A stretch of DNA of 64,000 nucleotides from CALJFL01 sp039964455 (GTDB lineage: Bacteria; Pseudomonadota; Gammaproteobacteria; Pseudomonadales; Halieaceae): NCBI GenBank assembly GCA_039964455.1, contig JBDVXK010000021.1, positions 182,720-246,719 of the forward strand, read 5' to 3'. Position 1 is the stretch's first letter, and each line of letters opens with the position of its first letter. Both the position numbers and the translations under genes were made by a program. Shown here in pieces: positions 9,187 through 18,423 of the stretch. The notes below the pieces were generated by a model. The model did not search any database, was not told the DNA's origin, and worked only from the letters and a program-made list of their open reading frames with translations.

Positions 9187-9779
9187 CAGCAGTTGCAAGC
9201 GTACAGCACTGGCTACAAGGCATGGTAATCGGACTGGACCTGTGCCCGTTTGCGGGTCGCGTATGGCGGGACAACAGCATTCGATTTGTAGACTCCACCG
9301 CCACTAGCGAGTTGGCTTTGCTGGAAGAGCTGAAGGAGGAACTGGAGCTTCTCGGTAATGACCCCGAGATAGAGACCACACTGCTAATCCACCCGAATGT
9401 CCTGCAGGACTTTATGGCCTTCAACGACTTCCTTGATTCTGTTGATGCGCTGATGGAAGCAATGAAACTCACCGGACATATTCAGGTAGCCAGCTTTCAC
9501 CCCCAGTATCGCTTCGCTGGTGAGAGCGATGATTCGGCAAGCAATTACACTAACCGATCGCCCTACCCCATACTCCACCTGTTGCGCGAGGACAGTGTCG
9601 CTGCAGCTATCTCCGCCCACCCCGATGCCGGGCAGATACCTGCCAACAACATTGCCAAACTTGAAGCACTCGGGCTTGAGAAAATTCGCCAGATACTCGA
9701 CAGGGGCGCTCAGGAGGCCAAGGTCCCCCAGTCTCCATCTCGCAGCTTGAGCCACTCGCGCAACGATGATGAACGATAG
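9183..9779 (+). CDS. DUF1415 family protein
   Basis: Protein of 198 residues of the DUF1415 family, function unknown. Recognisable patterns are an early VIGLDLCPFA motif (residues 15-24), TTLLIHPNVLQDF, a HPQYRFAGE segment (about 106-114), the NRSPYPILHLLRED stretch and the terminal IPANNIAKLEALG. GTG start at 9183 overlapping the stop of the yjbQ-like gene by 4 bases, so translation is probably coupled. The last ~24 residues after the conserved domain are polar and run 70 bp into the antisense strand of the convergent DUF2235 gene, a tail that looks non-conserved. Confidence 0.85.
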   Translation: MTAVASVQHWLQGMVIGLDLCPFAGRVWRDNSIRFVDSTATSELALLEELKEELELLGNDPEIETTLLIHPNVLQDFMAFNDFLDSVDALMEAMKLTGHIQVASFHPQYRFAGESDDSASNYTNRSPYPILHLLREDSVAAAISAHPDAGQIPANNIAKLEALGLEKIRQILDRGAQEAKVPQSPSRSLSHSRNDDER

Positions 9780-10738
9780 TCTCCAGATTCGTATCTCTGC
9801 CTGACCGAGCGGTGCAGCGTCGCGTCGGCAGGAATAGATCGCTTCGCACGACCCAGGGCCCGCCAAAAGCGCTTGTGTGATTTATGGGCCGGTGCCAGCG
9901 GATCCAGTTCCGCCTTTTGGTAAAGATGTCTCTCAAAGTCCAGCCCGGCGCTAGCCGCTTCCTTCGCCATCCAGGCCAGCGGCAGATCACTCAATAAACG
10001 CTGACCTTTGGCAGCGGCGTAGCCGCCACCCACATCGGCATGCACCCCGGCAAACCAAACCTGTCCCATATCAACACTGTCTTTTGGATGCCAGAGCGTC
10101 GGCTGAAAATCTGCACGCTGCTCATCAATAGCGACCGCGTGCCTGGCCATCTTGATGTTGCTGCCCAACTCCACATCAAAGAACAGGTCGCGCTCTTCAG
10201 CAAAGGCCAGCACCCGGGTGGGCATGCCCAGGGCTCCTACGGTGTCCCACACGCCGATAAAATCCACTACACCCCTGCTGCGGCGTCCGGTCTTTTGCTG
10301 CCGCCAGTCTGCCGCGCGCACAGACCCGGGACGCACCCGACGATTCTTGTAGAAGCCAAAGGCATCGGGGATGCTGTCCGCCAACTCACGCTTGAGTACC
10401 CCACAGTTATTGAGCATTCCCGCGAGGCAGCGCACCGTATAGGCGCCACGACTGAAGCCAAACAAGAAGATCTGATCACCGCGACGATAATTCTGGACGA
10501 TAAAGCGATAGCCATCCTGGATGTTCTTTATCATCCCACGACCAGACACCCCTCCGGATACGGGCGCGTAGTAGGAACCCACACCCCAGTCGTAGAACAC
10601 CACCTGTCGAATGCCATCACCACCCACAGGGCGTATGGCGCGGGCCATCCGCAGTACATTGGAGGAGTTTTCGTCCTCAGGGTCATTCCAGGTACCATCG
10701 GCGCAAATGACAATCCGCTTGCGTTTATCGTCGGCCAT
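9710..10738 (-). CDS. DUF2235 alpha/beta hydrolase (Tle1-like fold)
   Basis: Protein of 342 residues of the DUF2235 family, an uncharacterised alpha/beta hydrolase group to which the Tle1 phospholipase effectors of type VI secretion belong. Evidence: N-terminal IVICADGTWND, a nucleophile elbow GFSRG (GxSxG) around residues 94-98, an IGVWDTVGALG segment (about 161-171) and the GVHADVGGGY motif (about 232-241) carrying a likely catalytic Asp. There is no signal peptide. No T6SS gene (hcp, vgrG, immunity lipoprotein) is nearby, so an effector role is not supported; a housekeeping lipase-like role is equally possible. Convergent, overlapping the DUF1415 gene by 70 bp. Confidence 0.85.
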   Translation of the reverse strand: MADDKRKRIVICADGTWNDPEDENSSNVLRMARAIRPVGGDGIRQVVFYDWGVGSYYAPVSGGVSGRGMIKNIQDGYRFIVQNYRRGDQIFLFGFSRGAYTVRCLAGMLNNCGVLKRELADSIPDAFGFYKNRRVRPGSVRAADWRQQKTGRRSRGVVDFIGVWDTVGALGMPTRVLAFAEERDLFFDVELGSNIKMARHAVAIDEQRADFQPTLWHPKDSVDMGQVWFAGVHADVGGGYAAAKGQRLLSDLPLAWMAKEAASAGLDFERHLYQKAELDPLAPAHKSHKRFWRALGRAKRSIPADATLHRSVRQRYESGDYRSSSLREWLKLRDGDWGTLAS

Positions 10739-11158
10739 TCAGCTACACCCACAAACTGGTTCAAACACCCACAAGCCTAGACCAATCGACTCACACTGAG
10801 TGGAAAATCAGAGGTAAATAGCAGATTAACCGAGTGGCATAACCACTTATCTGACTGAGGGTGGCTCAAGATAAACAACGTAAGATACTGTTTAAATTGA
10901 GCTTTCATTTTACGAATTCAGGCAACTATATTTTTGTTATATAGAGCGAATTCTTCAGAACAAAATGTTAGTCGACTTGCCGTAGCCGCTTTGGTTTCAT
11001 GAGGGTGTGTCCAAGGACACCCTTCGCTGTGTTGATTCGCATTTCTGTAGAGCAATACACGCACAAAAACAGTATTTAGTGGCACCGCGCCTGTCCGGGT
11101 GTGGCGTACTTCCTGCGGCGGCAGGGCACGGTGCAAACGCAACAACGAGGCTACATTT
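10739..11158. other. Intergenic/leader region upstream of rmf
   Basis: This 420-bp stretch holds no convincing gene. It contains an AT-rich patch (about 10880-10945) with an inverted repeat CTATAT-7-ATATAG at 10926-10944, which is the likeliest promoter/operator zone for rmf. A GTGTCC-AA-GGACAC hairpin lies at 11007-11020, and a GC-rich CCTGC-GGCG-GCAGG hairpin at 11112-11125, about 33 bp before the rmf start codon. A short minus-strand open frame (10918-11181) crosses the region but has no recognisable content. If transcription begins near 10945, rmf has an untranslated leader of about 200 bases with two stem-loops. Confidence 0.4.
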
Positions 11159-11362
11159 ATGAGAAGACAGAAGCGTGACAAGAACGACCGAGCTTTTGAT
11201 CGCGGTTACATCGTCGGCCTATCCGGCCGCAGTAGTGACTATTGCCCCCACGCCAACGACGAGCACAGAACGAGTTGGATGACGGGTTGGCGGGAAGGCC
11301 GCTGCGATCAGTGGGATGGCCTTACCGGCGTCTCGGGCGTTCACAAAGTGCGCGCACTCTGA
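11159..11362 (+). CDS. rmf: Ribosome modulation factor
   Basis: Small basic protein (67 residues) that converts 70S ribosomes into inactive 100S dimers in stationary phase. The family signature is clear from the ATG at 11159: RRQKRDKNDRAFDRGY, then GRSSDYCP (the E. coli counterpart is GRSKEMCP) and WMTGWREGR. An in-frame GTG 60 bases upstream would add a Cys/Arg-rich leader unlike any RMF, so I reject it. E. coli RMF has 55 residues; here a C-terminal extension of about 12 residues follows the conserved GWRE segment. The gene is alone on the plus strand, convergent with gdhB and followed by a strong hairpin. RMF is known mainly from Gammaproteobacteria, which helps place the organism. Confidence 0.9.
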   Translation: MRRQKRDKNDRAFDRGYIVGLSGRSSDYCPHANDEHRTSWMTGWREGRCDQWDGLTGVSGVHKVRAL

Positions 11363-11397
11363 GCTTCGATCGTATTGCGTCAAGCGGGTAGTTAACA

Positions 11398-11419
11398 GGC
11401 CGGGGTGATAGCCCCGGCC
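11398..11419. terminator. Bidirectional hairpin between rmf and gdhB
   Basis: Perfect 8-bp stem GGCCGGGG / CCCCGGCC with a 6-base loop, placed 35 bp after the rmf stop and 10 bp before the end of gdhB. The flanks on both sides are moderately T-rich in the reading direction (ACTTTTA for rmf) without a long T-run, so termination efficiency is uncertain. Confidence 0.6.
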
Positions 11420-11429
11420 AGATACACTT

Positions 11430-14400
11430 TTATCGTCTACTGCTCTGGGCCAGATCCAGCAGTTCCCTGTTTGCCACAGCAAACATGGCAAAGTCGGGCG
11501 ATACTGCGCCATGCAATTCAGAAAGCATTTCGCGCCAGCGCTGTAGTAGCGAGGATTCACTGCTCTCCCACTGCTGTACACACTCGACCAGGTTACGTTC
11601 CTCGCCCATGTATTGCAGCACCCCTACTGCAAGGGTGCGCTGCTGCCATTCCAGGTCTTCAAGGTAGGTATCCCGGGCCATAGCCTGCCACTCGTTCTCC
11701 ACCTTACTCACCAGTATCTGGGCACTGAACCAATCCAACTCAAGCCGCTCACCCATGAAGAAGTAAAGCTCGGCAACCTCCAGCAGTGGCGCATGGGTCT
11801 CTTCCGCGGCCTGAACAATACCCAGCGCGGTATAGGCCTGAATCGTTCCAGCCACTGCCGCCGCCAGGGCAGGTGATACGCCGGATTCTTCGTAGCGTAG
11901 CACCAATGCCTTATAACGATCTGCCGCATCGCCTCGCAACATGTTCGGCAGTGCTTCACGCAGCTGTTCTACACCGGTTGCGAACTCGGCGATGACACCG
12001 GTCGGGGACATTTCATGTCGACGATTGCGCAACAACCAGCGCACGGCACGCTTCACTAAACGAATCAGGTTCAGCATCATGTCCAGCTGCACCTGCGCAT
12101 CGACATCATGGTCAAGCGCCTCAATCTGCTCCCAGATATCGGCAATCGAGAACACCTCGATAACTGAAGTATAAGCGCGTGCTACGTCGGCAATAGGTGC
12201 TCCTGTGGCCTTACGTTGTCGGGAAACAAAATTCAGCCCCATTCGATTAACGATATCGTTGGCTATCTGGGTACACATAATTTCACGATGCAAACGGTGC
12301 TCGCTCAACTCTTCGGCATACTCTGTGACCAACTTCTGCGGGAACGCGCTTTTCACCGCGCCAGCAAGATGCGGATCCATACCCAGATCCGACTCGATCA
12401 ATTCTTCCTTCAGGATGGCCTTGCTGTATGAGACAAGCACTGACAATTCGGGACGGGTCAGGCTCTGGCCATGGACTTTTCGATCTGCCAGCTCCTCGTC
12501 TGTTGGCAGGAACTCAAGCTCCCTATCCAATTTGCCTGCTTCTACCAAAGTGCTGATAAAGCGTCGGTATTCGCCGCTGCGCTCATTGGCCTGGGCTTCA
12601 GCCAAACTGATCGCCTGTACCTGGCGGTAGTTATTTTGCAATACCAATTCGGCCACGCTGTCTGTCATCGTTTCCAGCAAAGCGTCACGGTGTTTTAGGG
12701 TCAGGTCGCCCCGTGCCACAACTGCATTGAGCAGGATCTTGATATTCACCTCGTGGTCAGAACAGTCGACCCCGCCGGCGTTATCGATAAAGTCCGTATT
12801 GGAACGCCCACCATTAAGGCCAAACTCCATACGCGCCAACTGCGTAATACCGAGATTACCGCCCTCGCCTATCACCTTGCAGCGCAAGGCCCCCGCGTTA
12901 ACCCGCAGGCTGTCGTTGGACTTATCGCCAACATCGGTATGGGTTTCCAGGGTCGATTTAACATAGGTACCGATTCCACCATTCCACAGCAGGTCCACGC
13001 GCGCCTTGAGTAAAATGGAAATCAGCTCGGTGGGAGTCAGCGTATCGACCTCAATATCGAAACGCTCTTTCATCTCAGGTGAAATCGGAATCGCTTTCGC
13101 TGAACGATTGAAAATACCGCCGCCGGCAGAGATCAGCGAAGTCTCGTAATCGCTCCAGCCTGAACGCGGTAGCTCAAACAATCGCTTGCGCTCTGCAAAA
13201 CTGGCCGCAGTGTCAGGTTCGGGATCGATAAAGATATGCATGTGGTTGAACGCCGCAACCAGCTTGATGTGCTCGGATAACAACATGCCGTTGCCAAAAA
13301 CATCGCCGGCCATGTCGCCAATACCAATCACACTGAAATCCGTGGTCTGGACATCGATGTTCATCTCGCGAAAGTGACGCTGCACAGAAACCCAGGCGCC
13401 ACGCGCGGTAATACCCATTTTTTTGTGGTCGTACCCTGCACTGCCACCAGACGCAAAAGCATCGCCCAGCCAGAAATCGTAGTCTGCGGAAATGGCGTTG
13501 GCGATATCAGAGAAGGTTGCTGTGCCTTTATCGGCGGCGACTACCAGATAGGGGTCTTCTTCATCTTTGCAGACAACATGCGGCGGACGGATAACCCCGG
13601 TATCGGTGCGATTGTCAGTAATGTCCAGCAATCCCCGGATAAAGCTCTGGTAACAGGCAACGCCCTCGGCCTGCACCTCGTCCCGCGTCATATCGGCCGT
13701 AATCAACTTGGGAACAAAGCCGCCCTTCGCACCCACAGGTACGATAACCGCATTTTTAACCTGCTGAGCCTTGACCAGCCCCAGCACCTCTGTCCGAAAG
13801 TCCTCGGCACGATCTGACCAGCGCAAGCCACCGCGGGCAACCTTGCCACCGCGCAAGTGCACACCTTCAACCCTCGGGGAATAAACAAAGATTTCAAACA
13901 GCGGCACTGGCTTGGGTACGTCCGGAATAGCGGACGGGCGCAGTTTGAAGGAGAAGTAAGGCTTTAACTTGCCATCCGCGCCTTCCTGGAAAAAGTTGGT
14001 GCGTACCGTCGCCTTTATGACAGTGACAAACTGGCGGATGATGCGATCCTCACCGAGATTCTCTACCTCCTCCAGGGAATCAAGAATGCGCGACTCAACA
14101 GACATCTCGCGCTGACCCCGCCAGTCCTCATCGCCATCAAAGACGGGGGAAAAGCGGGTCAGGAATAATTCTACAATCCCGGCCGTTATCTGCAGGTGAT
14201 TGGCCATGGTCTCGGCGATGTAATCGACGCTATAGGGGAACTGCAGTTGCCGCAGGTAACGGGAGTACGCGCGCAGCAAGGCAATTTCCCGCCAACTCAG
14301 GCGAGTACCCAATAGCAGGCGGTTAAAAGAGTCGCTCTCGGCTTCGCCGTACCAGATACGGGCAAAGGCATCCTCAAACTCATCCTTAACTTCATCAAGG

Positions 14401-16268
14401 TCAATGTCGTGAGCCAGCGAGTAAATCAGGCTGAATTCCTGTATCCAGTAACGCTCATCGCTGGTTGTACGAACACTGTAAGGCCTTTCCGATACGACGC
14501 GCAGGCCAAGATTTTCCAGAATCGGCAGCACATCAGACAGCGGTAAGGAGGAACCCTGCCGGTAGAGGCGCAGCTTGAGCTGCTCATCCCCCTCCTCCAG
14601 CAGACGGTAAAGGCTCATGCCCAGGCCGTTCTCATCAGCCAGCCCGGCAATTGCCTTGATATCCATCACCGCCACACGGGGGTCGAAGTCATCGCGATAG
14701 CCGGGCTGAAAGCCAACGCCAAGCTCCCGCATGTGCTGCTCGCCCTGCTCTTCCCCGTATTCCTCGATGAGCCGCAATCGCAAACGGTCTTCCCAATCCA
14801 ATGTTGCTTGCACAATCTGTTCCTCAATTTCGTTGGGGTCGAAGTCAGGTACTGCATTCTGACCAAGGCGCATCACAAAATGCACCCGCACCAGTACCGA
14901 TTCGGAAAAGTGGGTATTGAATTCTGAGTCCCGCGCACCACAGGCGGTGCAGAGTATGTCCTGTATTTTTTCGCGCAGGCTGGTGGTGTATCGATCGCGG
15001 GGAATATACACAAGACAACTGACAAATTTGCCGTGTATGTCCTGCCGCATGAAAACCCGGGTCTGGCGACGCTCCTGTATGCGAGTCACCGCCAGGGCCG
15101 TATCAAACAACTCTCGGGTATTGGATTGGAACAGTTCGTCGCGAGGAAAGCTCTCCAGCACACGCGCCAACTCCCGGCCCTCATGATCCTCAGACTTCAC
15201 CCCTGAGAGCTTCAAGACCTGCTCCACTTTACGTCGCAGTATTGGGATACGCAGTGGATCAGTGGTGTAAACAGCTGCCGTATAGAGGCCTATAAAACGA
15301 TGTTGTCCGACTATTTCGCCATTCTCATTAAACTGCTTCACTTCCACGTAGTCCGGGTAGGCGAGACGGTGCACCCGGGAACGCTGCTGTGATTTTGAAA
15401 AACTCAATTGCCTGCGATGTAACTCATCGGGAGACAGCGCGTGCAGATCACTGAGTAAATCCTTGGGACCTTGCGTCTCGCGCAAGCGCAACAGGCCCAG
15501 GCTGGCATCGGCATGAATCTTTACCGAAAGATCTGCACCTTGCCCCTGTACCTCAAGGTACTGATAACCCAGGGCAGTTATGTGGTTACTCTCAAGCCAC
15601 TTTAGAAACTTTATAGCTTCATCCCGGTGACTTTGAATGACACAGGGACTTTCCCTAACCAGCGCCATCGCGTCACGCAACCTTTCCCTCACCGCGGGAA
15701 AATCGCTGACCACTACAGTCACCTCAATGAGAATATCCGTGAGAGTGTCACGCAACTCGGCCAGCGTCTCAGGGTGTGAATGCCGGCCAATCTCGAAATA
15801 CATCAGGCTCTCGTTGGATTGGCCCTCTTCCTGACTGCCTTCCGCCACCACCTCTTGCAGCTGGCCATCAGCGTCGCGCTGAGTCGCCAGATTGCAGCTG
15901 GCGATTGTGTGAATCTTGATATTGCGGCGGTTTAGCTCACCCCGCACCGAGGCAACACAAAACGGCATCTCGGGGCACAGCAGAGCCAGCACGGTGTACT
16001 TGGATTCCCAGCCATGGGTCTGAATCTCGGGGTTGAAAATTCGAACCTTGGGGGCCGCCGCTTCCCAGTTGTCCATGAAGCGAAGCAAACCATACAGGCA
16101 GCCATAAATGTTCTCGGGGGACCTGTCGCGCATATCTTCAGGCGGAAATCTGCCGAAGAATTTTTCGGCCAGGCGATGTAAGTCCTGACGGTGCTCCTGG
16201 TCACCGCGCGCATCAATTCGCTCGGCTAACTGCACCAGTAAACTCTGTTTCGTTGATTCCCAGGCCAT
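11430..16268 (-). CDS. gdhB: NAD-specific glutamate dehydrogenase, 180-kDa class
   Basis: Very large (1612 residues) NAD-dependent glutamate dehydrogenase that deaminates glutamate to 2-oxoglutarate and ammonia, feeding carbon into the TCA cycle during amino-acid catabolism. Length and order match the L-180 class: an N-terminal ACT-like regulatory region (about 1-700), the catalytic GDH core (about 720-1200) including RGGKVARGGLRWSDR (substrate-binding region), KGGFVPK, GIGDMAGDVFGNGM (nucleotide site) and GEGGNLGITQ, and a C-terminal helical region. A single ATG start at 16268. No accessory gene is linked; it diverges from the moxR-bat operon. Confidence 0.95.
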   Translation of the reverse strand: MAWESTKQSLLVQLAERIDARGDQEHRQDLHRLAEKFFGRFPPEDMRDRSPENIYGCLYGLLRFMDNWEAAAPKVRIFNPEIQTHGWESKYTVLALLCPEMPFCVASVRGELNRRNIKIHTIASCNLATQRDADGQLQEVVAEGSQEEGQSNESLMYFEIGRHSHPETLAELRDTLTDILIEVTVVVSDFPAVRERLRDAMALVRESPCVIQSHRDEAIKFLKWLESNHITALGYQYLEVQGQGADLSVKIHADASLGLLRLRETQGPKDLLSDLHALSPDELHRRQLSFSKSQQRSRVHRLAYPDYVEVKQFNENGEIVGQHRFIGLYTAAVYTTDPLRIPILRRKVEQVLKLSGVKSEDHEGRELARVLESFPRDELFQSNTRELFDTALAVTRIQERRQTRVFMRQDIHGKFVSCLVYIPRDRYTTSLREKIQDILCTACGARDSEFNTHFSESVLVRVHFVMRLGQNAVPDFDPNEIEEQIVQATLDWEDRLRLRLIEEYGEEQGEQHMRELGVGFQPGYRDDFDPRVAVMDIKAIAGLADENGLGMSLYRLLEEGDEQLKLRLYRQGSSLPLSDVLPILENLGLRVVSERPYSVRTTSDERYWIQEFSLIYSLAHDIDLDEVKDEFEDAFARIWYGEAESDSFNRLLLGTRLSWREIALLRAYSRYLRQLQFPYSVDYIAETMANHLQITAGIVELFLTRFSPVFDGDEDWRGQREMSVESRILDSLEEVENLGEDRIIRQFVTVIKATVRTNFFQEGADGKLKPYFSFKLRPSAIPDVPKPVPLFEIFVYSPRVEGVHLRGGKVARGGLRWSDRAEDFRTEVLGLVKAQQVKNAVIVPVGAKGGFVPKLITADMTRDEVQAEGVACYQSFIRGLLDITDNRTDTGVIRPPHVVCKDEEDPYLVVAADKGTATFSDIANAISADYDFWLGDAFASGGSAGYDHKKMGITARGAWVSVQRHFREMNIDVQTTDFSVIGIGDMAGDVFGNGMLLSEHIKLVAAFNHMHIFIDPEPDTAASFAERKRLFELPRSGWSDYETSLISAGGGIFNRSAKAIPISPEMKERFDIEVDTLTPTELISILLKARVDLLWNGGIGTYVKSTLETHTDVGDKSNDSLRVNAGALRCKVIGEGGNLGITQLARMEFGLNGGRSNTDFIDNAGGVDCSDHEVNIKILLNAVVARGDLTLKHRDALLETMTDSVAELVLQNNYRQVQAISLAEAQANERSGEYRRFISTLVEAGKLDRELEFLPTDEELADRKVHGQSLTRPELSVLVSYSKAILKEELIESDLGMDPHLAGAVKSAFPQKLVTEYAEELSEHRLHREIMCTQIANDIVNRMGLNFVSRQRKATGAPIADVARAYTSVIEVFSIADIWEQIEALDHDVDAQVQLDMMLNLIRLVKRAVRWLLRNRRHEMSPTGVIAEFATGVEQLREALPNMLRGDAADRYKALVLRYEESGVSPALAAAVAGTIQAYTALGIVQAAEETHAPLLEVAELYFFMGERLELDWFSAQILVSKVENEWQAMARDTYLEDLEWQQRTLAVGVLQYMGEERNLVECVQQWESSESSLLQRWREMLSELHGAVSPDFAMFAVANRELLDLAQSSRR

Positions 16269-16407
16269 TGCGCCTTCTGCGACTCCTCAGCTTGCGTCCA
16301 TCATCAGCGTCAGTCTAGACCAAACTCAACGATTTAACGCCTCAGGAGGAACTTTTCAGCCGGTGAAAAGTCACATTCGTCAGGCTTGCACAGTAGCAGC
16401 GATTCGT

Positions 16408-16436
16408 TTGGACAGACGCGTCGGTTGCTATAAAAT
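16408..16436 (+). promoter_or_regulatory. Sigma-70-type promoter of the moxR-bat operon
   Basis: TTGGAC (16408-16413), a 17-base spacer, and TAAAAT (16431-16436), a good match to -35/-10 consensus with ideal spacing, 78 bp before the GTG start of moxR in the region divergent from gdhB. Confidence 0.5.
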
Positions 16437-16514
16437 GCGGCCCTCGTGAACAGGCCCGCAGCTTGTAACAGCCGGTCTGACTTATTGTAAACCCTACTGG
16501 ACACTGGAGTAAGC

Positions 16515-17471
16515 GTGGCAAGCGCAGATATCAGAGCATTGGAAGACTGGCTCAGCCAGCAGATCATAGGACAGGAGCACCTGGTACAGCGGCTGATTAT
16601 TGCCCTGCTAGCCGATGGCCACTTACTGGTCGAGGGTGCGCCGGGGCTGGCGAAGACGCGGGCGATAAAATCGCTGGCCGATGGACTGGAGGGCAGCTTT
16701 CATCGCGTTCAGTTTACGCCAGACCTGTTGCCCGGTGACGTTACTGGCACCGAGATCTACAGGCCGCAGGAAGCCAGCTTTCACTTCCAGAAAGGCCCCA
16801 TATTCCACAACCTGGTGTTGGCTGACGAGGTTAACCGGGCGCCTGCCAAGGTGCAGTCGGCATTATTGGAAGCGATGGCAGAGCGACAGGTGAGCGTGGG
16901 CAGTGAAACCTATGACCTGCCGCAGTTGTTTCTGGTTATGGCTACGCAAAACCCGATAGAGCAGGAAGGCACCTACCCCCTGCCGGAGGCGCAACTTGAC
17001 CGTTTCCTGCTGCATGTAACCGTCGACTACCCCAACGCCGCTGCCGAAACTGAAATTTTGCGCCTGACCCGAGCCGAAGCAGGCCAGCAGAATGCAAATA
17101 CCACCAAGCCTTTGAGCCAGGACGCCGTGTTCAGTGCCAGAGCAGAAGTGCTGGCCATGCATATGGCCGAGACGGTTGAGGAATACATCGTGCAACTGGT
17201 CATCGCCAGCCGACAGCCCGGGCAATATTCCGAGCAACTGGCCGGATGGATAGAGTATGGCGGTAGCCCCCGAGCCACCATCGCTCTGGACCGTTGCGCC
17301 AGAGCCCATGCCTGGCTCCACGGGCAGGATTACGTCAGTCCTGACAACGTGCAGGCCGTTGCCGCCGACGTGCTGCGTCACCGCCTGTTACTGAGCTTCG
17401 AGGCTGAAGCCAATGGCGTTACCGCCGATCAGGTGATCGCTGAACTGCTGGCCCTGGTACCGGTGGGCTAA
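16515..17471 (+). CDS. MoxR family AAA+ ATPase of the Bat operon
   Basis: Cytoplasmic AAA+ ATPase (318 residues), classic MoxR type: Walker A EGAPGLAKTR (about 40-49), the QFTPDLLPGDVTG segment, Walker B LVLADEVNRAP (about 99-109), sensor 1 MATQNPIEQEGTYPLPEAQ (about 144-162) and an arginine-finger LDRF. It is the first gene of a six-gene run with VWA and DUF58 proteins, the standard moxR/bat arrangement thought to assemble or activate envelope or metalloprotein targets under stress. The GTG at 16515 follows CTGGAGTAAGC, giving a GGAG site at suitable distance. Confidence 0.92.
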   Translation: MASADIRALEDWLSQQIIGQEHLVQRLIIALLADGHLLVEGAPGLAKTRAIKSLADGLEGSFHRVQFTPDLLPGDVTGTEIYRPQEASFHFQKGPIFHNLVLADEVNRAPAKVQSALLEAMAERQVSVGSETYDLPQLFLVMATQNPIEQEGTYPLPEAQLDRFLLHVTVDYPNAAAETEILRLTRAEAGQQNANTTKPLSQDAVFSARAEVLAMHMAETVEEYIVQLVIASRQPGQYSEQLAGWIEYGGSPRATIALDRCARAHAWLHGQDYVSPDNVQAVAADVLRHRLLLSFEAEANGVTADQVIAELLALVPVG

Positions 17472-17481
17472 AGACGCCGCA

Positions 17482-18423
17482 ATGCACCAGCGCGACATCA
17501 GCCAGCCTCCCCGCGGCGCCCATGTCCAGTTGGCGGACCTGATCGCGCTGCGCTTCCCCGCCCGCCAATTGCGCATAACGCGTAAAAATCGGGCCTTGAG
17601 CGTGCTGGCAGGACCCAACAAATCCAACTTTCGTGGCCGCGGCATCGACTTCGAGGAAGTGCGCAGCTACCAACCCGGCGACGATATACGCACGATAGAT
17701 TGGCGCGTAACCGCCCGAACTGGCAATGCCCACACCAAGCTGTTCAGGGAAGAGCGTGAACGCCCGGTATTGGTCGTGGTCGACCAGCGCAACAGCATGT
17801 TTTTCGGTTCAAGCCACTGCTTCAAGTCGGTACTGGCCGCACAGCTAGCAAGCCTGTTCGCCTGGAGCGCGCTGGATAACGGTGAGCGCGTGGGCGGCCT
17901 GGTGTTCAACAATGCGGGGCATCGGGAAATCAGGCCCAAGCGCAGCCGCAAGAACGTCCTGGCCTTGTTATCGCAGATTGACAGCTACAACCAAGAGCTG
18001 CCCATGGACGCCACTGAGGACGCTCCGGACTTCGCCGATATGCTGGCCAACCTGCGACGCATTGCCCGGCCTGGCAGCAGCCTGTTTATCGTCAGTGATT
18101 TCCGCGGCGCGTCTGACGGGCACGCTCAGGAGCACCTCTACCAACTTGCCCAGCACGCAGAAATCACCGCAGTCAGCTGCAGCGACCCACTGGAGCAAAA
18201 CCTGCCCAAGGCTGGCCGTTATGTAGTGACAGACGGGCAGGAACGCAGCGAACTGTCTACCAATGACCGACGATTGCGCCAGGCCTACCAGAGTGATTGG
18301 GAAGCGCGCGAGCAGGCTCTGGGTAACCACCTGCGAAAGCTGGGTATACCGCTCATTCAGGCTAGTACCACCCAGGCACCGTTCAGCCTGCTGCAAACCT
18401 ATTACGGCGAGGCTCGCCGATGA
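17482..18423 (+). CDS. DUF58 domain protein
   Basis: Protein of 313 residues; DUF58 members contain a degenerate VWA-like fold and act with MoxR ATPases. The family core is plain: SNFRGRGIDFEEVRSYQPGD followed by RTIDWRVTAR (about 52-81). ATG at 17482, 10 bp after the moxR stop; the 3' end overlaps the next gene by 4 bases (ATGA). The segment VLVVVDQRNSM has a DxxxS pattern, a reduced version of the VWA metal site. Predicted cytoplasmic or peripherally membrane associated. Confidence 0.9.
   Translation: MHQRDISQPPRGAHVQLADLIALRFPARQLRITRKNRALSVLAGPNKSNFRGRGIDFEEVRSYQPGDDIRTIDWRVTARTGNAHTKLFREERERPVLVVVDQRNSMFFGSSHCFKSVLAAQLASLFAWSALDNGERVGGLVFNNAGHREIRPKRSRKNVLALLSQIDSYNQELPMDATEDAPDFADMLANLRRIARPGSSLFIVSDFRGASDGHAQEHLYQLAQHAEITAVSCSDPLEQNLPKAGRYVVTDGQERSELSTNDRRLRQAYQSDWEAREQALGNHLRKLGIPLIQASTTQAPFSLLQTYYGEARR

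Noticed and set aside
9710..10738. DUF2235 protein as a type VI secretion effector
   Set aside because: No T6SS, VgrG, PAAR or immunity gene nearby; fold similarity alone is insufficient.
10040..10780. Long plus-strand open frame (246 codons)
   Set aside because: Antisense to the DUF2235 gene; composition is that of a shadow frame.
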